A stretch of DNA of 64,000 nucleotides from Streptococcus anginosus (lineage in GTDB: Bacteria > Bacillota > Bacilli > Lactobacillales > Streptococcaceae): the NCBI RefSeq assembly GCF_001697145.1, contig NZ_CP012719.1, positions 1,584,501 to 1,648,500 on the forward strand, given 5' to 3'. This document shows, one piece after another, positions 57,735 to 64,000 of the stretch (position 1 is its first letter; every line of letters starts with the position of its first letter). The notes beneath the pieces are model-generated. The model ran no database searches. It saw only the letters and a list, made by a program, of their open reading frames with translations, and was not told the DNA's origin. The position numbers were made by a program, and so were the translations under genes.

Positions 57735-57803
57735 CTTTTTATTCTTACCATAACTTAAGCTTACAAAAAGCCTTTTATTCTTACATTTTTGTAAGAATAA
57801 AAG
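57735..57803 (-). promoter_or_regulatory. Triple repeat in front of the immunity ABC operon, probable operator
   Basis: CTTTTTATTCTTAC (57735-57748), CTTTTATTCTTAC (57772-57784) and its inverse GTAAGAATAAAAG (57791-57803). The last two form a perfect 13-bp inverted repeat. A TATTAT -10 (57731 down to about 57726) lies just downstream on the minus strand, so the first copy covers the -35 region. It is a likely binding array for a response regulator or repressor of the operon. Confidence 0.6.
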
Positions 57804-57886
57804 ACCTAAATTTTCCAAACAAATTATTTAGAAAGTTCTTTCAAATATAGTACAACTGGAGTAGAAATTTCATTTGGAGGACTTTT

Positions 57887-58176
57887 ATGACAACCTTTCT
57901 TGGAAATCCTGTTACTTTTACAGGGAAGCAACCTCAAGTCGGTGACACTGCACCTGACTTTTCACTCACATCAACCGACCTCAGCAAAAAGACGCTGGCT
58001 GATTTCGCGGGCAAAAAGAAGGTGCTGAGCATCATTCCGTCCATTGATACAGACGTCTGCTCTACTCAAACCCGCCACTTCAACCAAGGACTGTCTGATT
58101 TGGACAATACAGTGGTTATCACCATTTCAGTTGATCTGCCTTTTGCCCAAGGAAAATGGTGCGCAGCTGAAGGAAA
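57887..58176 (+). pseudogene. tpx: Thiol peroxidase, truncated by a group II intron
   Basis: The first 95-97 residues of the atypical 2-Cys peroxiredoxin Tpx are intact: [20 protein letters not shown], the peroxidatic Cys in [19 protein letters not shown] (about residue 58) and the resolving Cys in [12 protein letters not shown] (about 92). Sequence then passes into the intron 3' end, which adds a false tail to 58249. The remaining 70 or so residues of Tpx, including the dimer and C-terminal helices, are not found on the other side. Tpx normally removes hydrogen peroxide and alkyl peroxides, important in peroxide-producing streptococci. Confidence 0.85.
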
Positions 58177-60033
58177 ATCGAGTAGGGGCTACTTTCGAGT
58201 CCCTCTCACACCACCGTACGTGCCGTTCGGCATACGGCGGTTCAATTAACTTTTAACGCATGTCGTTCTAAGTAGTAATCTAAGCAAGAAACCAGTCCGC
58301 GTTTAATGAGGACTGGTTTTGATATAGCTCGTTTTAGGACTGACTTTTGTGCCACCAACTGATAGTGGTCACCCCAGCCAGATACTTTATCTGCGATCCA
58401 CTTTGGTACGCCTAGTTTAAGAAGTCCCCAAAGTCGCTTAGATTTCTTCTTCCATTGTTTCCAGATGATAACTCTAATTCGTGTTCGCAAGCGTTCATCA
58501 ATGCTTTCCATAACAGATTTCATGTTTGTCATGGAGAAATAGTTTATCCAGCCTCGGATAAGCCAGTTGAGTTTCTCAATACGGCTATCCAAGTCAATAC
58601 TCCATTTCCGTATGGTCAATTGCTTAAGCTTTCTCTTGAAATTCTGTATACTGTCTTGATGCGGGCGACTTTTCCAACCTTCAGATGACTTCCAGAAGCC
58701 AAAGCCAAGATACTTCAACTTACTTGGTCTCACAATCTTGGTCTTAGTCATATTGACTTTCAGTCCGAGACGTTTTTCAATGAAGCGACTAACTGAATAC
58801 ATAACACGTTTAGCTGCCGCCTCACTCCCAACAGTTATGACACAATCATCTGCGTAACGAACAAAGTGTAGTCCTCTACTTTCCAATTCCTTGTCCAGCT
58901 CATTAAGCATGATATTAGATAGGAGTGGAGATAGATTTCCTCCCTGTGGTGTTCCTACTAACGTTCTATGTCGTTGTCCGTTGATGACTACGCCCGAATG
59001 AAGATACTTGCGAATCAGAGATTCGGTATCACCATCTTGAATAATGTTATGGACAAGTGACATCAGCCTATCTTGAGGAACTGTATCGAAAAATTTCTCA
59101 AGGTCTATATCCACAATCCACTCATAGCCATCGTTAAGGTACTCCAATAACTTGATGATGGCTTTTTCGCATGACCGATTGGGTCGGAAACCATAACTCG
59201 TTTCAGAGAAGTGAGGTTCACAGAGAGGACTGATAATCTGAACAATTGCCTGTTGAACCATTCTGTCCATGACAGTTGGAATACCGAGCTGACGGACTCC
59301 CCCATTAGGTTTCGGAATTTCTACTCGTAAAACTGGCTGAGGTTTGTATTTCCTCTGTTTTATCAGTTCCTTGGTTGGTCGCCAATATTGGCGAAGGTAG
59401 TTGTCTATCTCTTCAACAGTAATGCCATCAATTCCAGCTGAGCCTTTATTGGCTTTCACTTGGTTATAGGCTTCTAACATATTCTCACGAGATAGAATGT
59501 TATCTAGTAGTTCTGACATGTGTGTATTCCTTTCTTGTTTCGGTGTCTGAGGACATCTTATATTAGTGAACTTTCCTCTAGTCAATACGTGACCGCATCC
59601 AGTTCTATCAGACTATTCGTTTTACAGACACGTGTGAAGTAGGTATACTTCGGTTAATTGTTCGACCCTTCGCTCCACTTCTATTACAGAAGTTTCATCA
59701 CTACTATGGTCTCGGCTGACTTCTCATGATTCGTTGTTACTACGTCTTTGACGCTCATGAGACCTCACGGGATAAGTCGTACATCTTTCCTCGTTTACTC
59801 TCGTGATTTACGCACATAGGTTACGACTACCTTTTTGGACTTTAGGGTTTCAAGCCCCCTCTTCCCCTATATACGCCTTGTTATCACGTTTCTGTTCGTA
59901 GAGCCACGATTTCGCTATCCCTTCCTCTCCTTGCTACCTCGCGATAGTCAGGCTTGGGAGTCGCTATTGGGTTCACCGGTAGCGGGTGCCCGCGGAGGAC
60001 TTTCACCTCAGATGTACGACATGCCCGTCGTAC
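58177..60033 (-). mobile_element. Group II intron, bacterial class C type
   Basis: Minus-strand intron of about 1.86 kb. The 5' end lies near 60033 (GTACGACGGGCATGTCGTAC then ATCTGAGGTGAAAGTCCTC). The maturase is in domain IV. The domain V-like CCGTATGCCGAACGGCACGT, ACGG is at about 58212-58240, and the 3' end near 58177 reads CCCCTACTCGAT. Its 5' exon is a terminator hairpin, typical of class C introns; its 3' exon is the interior of tpx. The exact ends are estimated. Confidence 0.85.
58242..59519 (-). CDS. Group II intron reverse transcriptase/maturase
   Basis: A 425-residue LtrA-like intron protein from the ATG at 59519, which has AAAGGA eight bases upstream (the frame is open to 59585). 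RT domains 1-7 are complete: [21 protein letters not shown]-like [62 protein letters not shown], the active site YADD in [10 protein letters not shown] (about 238-241). The maturase domain X follows, with [11 protein letters not shown]. No HNH endonuclease domain is present, as in class C. Confidence 0.95.
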   Translation of the reverse strand: MSELLDNILSRENMLEAYNQVKANKGSAGIDGITVEEIDNYLRQYWRPTKELIKQRKYKPQPVLRVEIPKPNGGVRQLGIPTVMDRMVQQAIVQIISPLCEPHFSETSYGFRPNRSCEKAIIKLLEYLNDGYEWIVDIDLEKFFDTVPQDRLMSLVHNIIQDGDTESLIRKYLHSGVVINGQRHRTLVGTPQGGNLSPLLSNIMLNELDKELESRGLHFVRYADDCVITVGSEAAAKRVMYSVSRFIEKRLGLKVNMTKTKIVRPSKLKYLGFGFWKSSEGWKSRPHQDSIQNFKRKLKQLTIRKWSIDLDSRIEKLNWLIRGWINYFSMTNMKSVMESIDERLRTRIRVIIWKQWKKKSKRLWGLLKLGVPKWIADKVSGWGDHYQLVAQKSVLKRAISKPVLIKRGLVSCLDYYLERHALKVN

Positions 60034-60036
60034 TTT

Positions 60037-60065
60037 AAAACAGAGTAGAATGAAATTCTACTCTG
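60037..60065 (-). terminator. Terminator hairpin at the intron 5' exon
   Basis: CAGAGTAGAAT (60041-60051) pairs with ATTCTACTCTG (60055-60065). On the minus strand it is followed by TTTTAAA and then the intron. The IS1182-type element starts at the very next base on the other side. Confidence 0.75.
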
Positions 60066-61602
60066 CAGATTGAAGACAAAGTCCTAGAAATTCACTTTTC
60101 TAAGGACTTTTCTGTTTATCTAGAGTTATAATAAAGGTAAGGTATTCTGGGAGGTATTGCTATGTTCCACAAAGAAAATCCTGACTATAATCGAAATCAA
60201 GTCGGGTTCTACAGCCTAGATGAGTTGGTTCCTAAAGATCATCTCTTACGTCAAATGGATCGTGCAGTTGATTTCTCATTTATTTATCAATTGGTTGAAA
60301 ACAGTTATTGTGCGGATAAGGGGCGTCCTAGCTTAGACCCAGTCATGTTAGTCAAAATTCCAATGATTCAATGTCTCTTTGGTATTCGTTCCATGCGTCA
60401 AACCATCAAAGAAATTGAAGTCAATGTGGCTTACCGCTGGTTTCTTGGGTTAACTTTAGAAGATAAGGTGCCTCATTTCACAACATACGGCAAGAACTAC
60501 AGTCGTCGTTTCCAGGATAAACAAGTCATTGAAGCAATTTTTGCTCATATCTTAGGGCTCTGCCTCAATGCTGGTTTGATTGACCCCACTGAAATCTTTG
60601 TGGATGGGACTCATATCAAGGCAGCAGCGAACAATCACAAATACATCAATCAAGAAGTTGATGCGCAAGCTAAATTTATGAGTGACCAATTGGAAAAAGA
60701 AATTGCCAAAGACAGGGACAAACAGGGAAAAAAGTCGCTAGGGCTCGCCAAAGAAAAAGAGCCCATCAGTAAGAAAATCTCTCCAACCGCCCCAGATAGT
60801 GGCTGGTTTCATAAGGGTGACCATAAAGAGGTTTTTGCTTACAATGCTCAAGTAGCTTGCCATAAACATGGCTGGGCACTAGGCTATAGTATCCACGCTA
60901 GGAATATCCATGATAGTCAGGCATTTCCTGAACTCTTTGACAAGATTAAAGCATTGAATCCTCACTATCTTATCGCTGATTCTGGCTATAAAACCCCAAG
61001 CATCGCTCCTTACTTCTTAACACTAGGTGTCATACCCGTTTTTCCTTATACAAGACCTCGTAATAAAAAAGACATGCTTCGGCCAAAAGAATTTATGTAT
61101 GATGAGTACTATGATGTTTACCTCTGTCCAGAAAATCACCCCTTATCCTATTCAACGACTACTCGAGACGGCTATCGTGAGTATAAAAGTAATCCAGCTG
61201 TATGCCAGTATTGTCCCTTATTATCGGTTTGTACCCAATCAAAAAATCATCAAAAAGTAATCACTCGTCATCTATGGAAAGATGATTTAGAGGTTTGTGA
61301 AGACATCCGACACCAAAGAGAGATGAAGGAACGCTATCAACAGCGCAAAGAAACCATTGAGCACTTGTTTGGAACAGCTAAAGAATATCCCAACTTACGT
61401 TATACGAGACTAAAAGGAAAGTCCAAAATGGAGGCAACCCTTGGGCTTACTTTAGCGTGCTTGAATATGAAAAAATATAGTAAGATAATGGCTGGAATAG
61501 TCTTTTTATTTTGCATAAAAGTAATCCTATCAAGACCAATTGTGATAACAATAGTAAAAGAAAAGACAAACTGGATTAAAATTCCAGTTTGTCTTCAATC
61601 TG
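60066..61602 (+). mobile_element. IS1182-family insertion sequence, copy A
   Basis: Terminal inverted repeats CAGATTGAAGACAAA at 60066-60080 and 61588-61602. It abuts the terminator hairpin on the left and lies 4 bases from the next element on the right. Confidence 0.85.
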
Positions 61603-61607
61603 AATAG
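60162..61607 (+). CDS. IS1182-family transposase A
   Basis: A 481-residue DDE transposase. The N-terminal domain (NQVGFYSLDELVPKDHLLRQ) precedes the first Asp in IFVDGTHIKAAANNHK, the second in LIADSGYKTPSI, the Cys motif CQYCPLLSVC and the Glu in RKETIEHLFGTAKEYPNLRY. The stop codon (61605-61607) falls just outside the inverted repeat, so the tail is partly supplied by flanking DNA. It appears intact. Confidence 0.92.
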   Translation: MFHKENPDYNRNQVGFYSLDELVPKDHLLRQMDRAVDFSFIYQLVENSYCADKGRPSLDPVMLVKIPMIQCLFGIRSMRQTIKEIEVNVAYRWFLGLTLEDKVPHFTTYGKNYSRRFQDKQVIEAIFAHILGLCLNAGLIDPTEIFVDGTHIKAAANNHKYINQEVDAQAKFMSDQLEKEIAKDRDKQGKKSLGLAKEKEPISKKISPTAPDSGWFHKGDHKEVFAYNAQVACHKHGWALGYSIHARNIHDSQAFPELFDKIKALNPHYLIADSGYKTPSIAPYFLTLGVIPVFPYTRPRNKKDMLRPKEFMYDEYYDVYLCPENHPLSYSTTTRDGYREYKSNPAVCQYCPLLSVCTQSKNHQKVITRHLWKDDLEVCEDIRHQREMKERYQQRKETIEHLFGTAKEYPNLRYTRLKGKSKMEATLGLTLACLNMKKYSKIMAGIVFLFCIKVILSRPIVITIVKEKTNWIKIPVCLQSE

Positions 61608-63320
61608 TCTGAGACAAAATAGTTCTCAGTCACAAAAAAGCTAGAGATTCCCAATTATGGAACTCTAACTTTTTAAGTTTGAGTCGTTCTCTTATTGTAT
61701 TTAAGGAGATTATTGGCCATGAGCACTAAACCCATGTCAATTTTCACCTGACGCTTGCCTCTTAGGTTACATCTCTTGTAACCCAAATAAGCCTTTATCT
61801 GCCCAAAGACGGGTTCCACATCAATCTTACGTTGAGCGAAAATCTGTCTACCTTCGGGAGATAAAAGCGCTTGGCATTCTTTAGCTTTTAAGTGTTGATA
61901 ACGTTCGTTGATATATAGTCCCTTTTGAGGGGCTGATTTAGGTTCATCAGCGTAGTAAACCTTGATTTCCTGTTGAAAGTCCGCCTGTGTTTTCTGATGT
62001 TTGATATGATGAAAACGATAGCACCACCCGTCAGGATGAGTGTAGCTATCCTCCTTGTCATCATAGTACCAATTCGCTAAGTTTCTAGCCGACTGTTTAT
62101 ACCCTTTCTTCTGTTCCTGATCAAACATGGCATATTTAATCAGGTGGTTCACCTCCTTTTCATCTAAACGAAGGAGGTTCTCTTCACTTCCATATCCAGC
62201 ATCTGCGACAACGGTCTTCAAGTCATGCGGATAGGTTTCAAGGAATGGCAGAAGAGTCTTGGTGTCTGTCGGATTTGAAAAGACATCATAATGAAGAACA
62301 AATTGATTTTCAGTAGCGATTTGAAGATTGTAAGCAGCCTTGAGTTGACCACTCTTCATGTGGTCTTCTTTCATCCGCATAAAAGTGGCATCTGTATCTG
62401 TTTTGGAAAAGCTGTTACGCCCTTCAAATGTCTCTTGGTAGCCTTCATATTTTTCAGCACGTACTGAAAAATCATCCTTGACTTTACGCAAGACTTTCTT
62501 GAGTTTCCGACGTTGGGTTTTACGTTCGTCCTTCCCTTTAACGGGGGTCTCCTCAATGTCTTGGTTCAGTTTTTCCAATTCTTCTTCGAGGACTTGAGCG
62601 AATTCAATCAACTGCTCTGAAGCAATCGGTTCTTCTTCGTCCAGCCTAATGGCCTGATGGATAAGGGGTGTGATTTCTTCTTGAAAATAGACCTGTATCT
62701 GTTCTTGAAGTTTGAGGGAAAACTTGTCCGTTGCCTTTTTCCACACGAAACTATACTTGTTGGCGTTGGCTTCAATCTTAGTGCCATCAATAAACAGACA
62801 ATCTAAAGTCACTAACTCTTCTAATTTCAAACGAAGATTGAGGTCAATGAAAAGATCACGAATGAGCTCTTCCATTCCTTCAGCGACTCGAAATCGATTG
62901 ATGGTGCGATAGCTGACAACCAACTGTCCTGTTAGGTACTGCATAGCCAGATTTTCAATCATCATTTTTTCGATTTTTCGTCCAGAGAAAATCCCTTGCG
63001 AGTAGGCAAATAGTAGAGCGGCTAAAAGCATTTTAGGGTGATAAGACGGGCGACCGAAGTTATGATAGAAAGCGTGGAAGTGACTATACTCCAAGGCATT
63101 CACCACTTTTTCAATGGTAAAGACAAGATGGTCTTGTGGTAAAATGCAAGCAAGTTCTAGTGGTAAAGTCGTTTGATTTGTGTTATAGTGAATATGCATG
63201 GGATAGCCTTTCTAAATGGTTTATTGAGCAATTCTATTTTAGCAAGGCTATCGTAACCATGCAAAAAGCAACGGCAAATCCGTTGCTTTTTTTTGTAGCA
63301 AAGGGACTATTGTCCCAGAC
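61607..63320 (-). mobile_element. IS1182-family insertion sequence, copy B
   Basis: Ends share GTCTGAGACAAAATAGT (61607 on) and, in inverse at 63320, GTCTGGGACAATAGTCCC. Each end can also fold on itself (GAGAC...TCTC, GGGAC...GTCCC). The end nearest 63250-63290 also has a GCAACGG...CCGTTGC terminator hairpin. Confidence 0.7.
61673..63199 (-). CDS. IS1182-family transposase B
   Basis: A 508-residue transposase of the other IS1182 branch, with DUF772 N-terminal domain (GRPSYHPKMLLAALLFAYSQ), first Asp in CLFIDGTKIEANANKYSFVW, second in VVADAGYGSEENLL and Glu in RKIDVEPVFGQIKAYLGYKR. Full length with no frameshift, so likely functional. Its sequence is only distantly related to copy A, so these are two independent insertions. 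Confidence 0.92.
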   Translation of the reverse strand: MHIHYNTNQTTLPLELACILPQDHLVFTIEKVVNALEYSHFHAFYHNFGRPSYHPKMLLAALLFAYSQGIFSGRKIEKMMIENLAMQYLTGQLVVSYRTINRFRVAEGMEELIRDLFIDLNLRLKLEELVTLDCLFIDGTKIEANANKYSFVWKKATDKFSLKLQEQIQVYFQEEITPLIHQAIRLDEEEPIASEQLIEFAQVLEEELEKLNQDIEETPVKGKDERKTQRRKLKKVLRKVKDDFSVRAEKYEGYQETFEGRNSFSKTDTDATFMRMKEDHMKSGQLKAAYNLQIATENQFVLHYDVFSNPTDTKTLLPFLETYPHDLKTVVADAGYGSEENLLRLDEKEVNHLIKYAMFDQEQKKGYKQSARNLANWYYDDKEDSYTHPDGWCYRFHHIKHQKTQADFQQEIKVYYADEPKSAPQKGLYINERYQHLKAKECQALLSPEGRQIFAQRKIDVEPVFGQIKAYLGYKRCNLRGKRQVKIDMGLVLMANNLLKYNKRTTQT

Positions 63321-63385
63321 TCTTTTTTTATGTGACTTTAGTCCGTCTCGCTTCGAAGGTGCGAGACAAATAAACCACCCGCTAT
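63321..63385. other. Short gap between copy B and the IS3-type element
   Basis: 65 bases. CGTCTCGCTTC...GTGCGAGACAAAT is a small hairpin; otherwise nothing recognisable. Probably the last bit of the DNA that was here before the insertions. Confidence 0.4.
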
Positions 63386-64000
63386 TGATATGATACCTCT
63401 TAAGTAGACATGGTAAATAACCAAAATCTACTTAAGAGGTATTTTTATGTCTAGAAGAGAAAAATTCACCCCATACGAGAAAGAACAAGCTTGTCTTGAT
63501 TATATTAATGGTAATCGTTCTAGGTCCGAAATATGTAACTGTCTTCATATTTCCACAAGGACGATTCAAGATTGGGCTGCTATTTATAAAAAATATGGGA
63601 TTTTAGGATTGACAAAGAAAACAAAAAATCGTTCCTATTCAAAAGAATTTAAAATGGAACTTGTTAGAAAATATATTAGTGGTGAGGCTTCATCTGTTGA
63701 TTTAGCTCATCAATATGATATTTCTTCAGGGCTTTTACGAAATTGGATTAGGATGTATAATGCCAATATAGAACTTAAGGATTACAATCCAAAACAGGAG
63801 GTCTATATGGCAAAAGCAAGACGTAAAACCACTATTTGATGAACGCAAAGAGATTGTCGACTATTGTATTGAACACAATCGCAATTATAAGGAAACAGCG
63901 GCACTTTATAATGTTTCTTATAGCCAAGTATACTCGTGGATGAAGAAGTATGATAGTGATGGTGACGAAGGATTAATTGATAAAAGAGGTCGTCACAAAC
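63386..64000 (+). mobile_element. IS3-family (IS150-type) element, left end only
   Basis: Starts with TGATATGATACCTCTTAAGT. A hairpin in front of the first gene (63394-63441) may block read-through transcription. Its first gene follows and the element continues beyond the window. Confidence 0.75.
63447..64000 (+). pseudogene. IS3-family OrfA (helix-turn-helix transposase subunit), frameshifted, 3' part outside window
   Basis: The first frame (63447-63839, 130 residues) carries two HTH units (YEKEQACLDYINGNRSRSEI, CNCLHISTRTIQDWAAIYKK; YSKEFKMELVRKYISGEASS). An extra T in ACTATTTGATGAA near 63834 gives a stop. Removing it restores a third HTH (DERKEIVDYCIEHNRNYKET, AALYNVSYSQVYSWMKKYDS) and GLIDKRGRHK to the window end. 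It may be a natural mutation or a programmed slippage site. Confidence 0.7.

Noticed and set aside
58177-58249. The last 25 residues of the tpx reading frame
   Set aside because: They are encoded by the antisense of the group II intron 3' end, not by tpx.

Overview
The window comes from a low-GC Gram-positive coccus, almost certainly an oral Streptococcus of the mitis/sanguinis type. The core gene order is streptococcal (hrcA-grpE-dnaK-dnaJ with CIRCE, pyrG-rpoE-tig, rplM-rpsI, cysE-cysS-mrnC, pnp, msmK, pepF). Surface proteins end in an LPXTG-type signal, and tandem Ali/Hpp-type peptide-binding lipoproteins are present. No rRNA, tRNA or CRISPR array was seen. The species cannot be fixed from the sequence alone.

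Layout. 1-21 kb is housekeeping, nearly all on the minus strand: two tandem oligopeptide-binding lipoproteins, a B3/B4-domain protein, pyrG with a CTP-sensing leader, rpoE, tig, a DUF436 protein, a truA / pyridoxine-kinase-like / ECF S-component operon, a divergent NUDIX gene, the HrcA heat-shock operon with two CIRCE operators around one promoter, two tandem histidine phosphatases, and a PFL/ACT pair. 21-26.3 kb is accessory: a LacI-regulator remnant, a TfoX-like gene, a CcpA-box-controlled LPXTG-anchored M14 carboxypeptidase of 1070 aa, and a TetR regulator.

26.6-40.8 kb is a composite genomic island at the 3' end of rpsI. An intact tyrosine integrase lies next to rpsI. A second, degraded integrase tail with its own arm-type repeats and its own diverged copy of the rpsI 3' end marks the far side, so at least two related elements have used this site in tandem. 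The cargo is decayed: mobilisation-type DUF3847 coiled-coil fragments alternating with single cargo genes that share one terminator stem, three alpha/beta hydrolases, a TcmP/LCMT-type methyltransferase, a second methyltransferase with an internal deletion, a truncated KAP-type NTPase, two related lipoproteins (one broken), an ISL3-family insertion in front of a CHAP domain, a RelB/PemK-type toxin-antitoxin pair, and an excisionase-like gene. No conjugation machinery remains.

40.7-54.7 kb returns to core genes: rplM-rpsI with an L13 leader, degV, yacP-like, rlmB, msmK, a PucR-type regulator, mrnC, cysS, a nucleoside phosphorylase, cysE, pnp and pepF, then a membrane-anchored coiled-coil protein. 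54.7-64 kb is a mobile-element pile-up. It holds a lantibiotic-immunity-type ABC operon followed by the stump of a response regulator cut by a 64-bp palindromic element, then a thiol peroxidase gene truncated at the 3' end of a group II intron. The intron starts just past a terminator hairpin. Two different IS1182-family elements 4 bp apart and the left end of an IS3-family element that runs off the window complete the region.

The most unusual parts are the tandem island at rpsI with its paired 11/12-bp arm repeats, the alternating DUF3847-fragment/cargo organisation, the triplicate operator in front of the immunity ABC operon, and the chain of elements at tpx.
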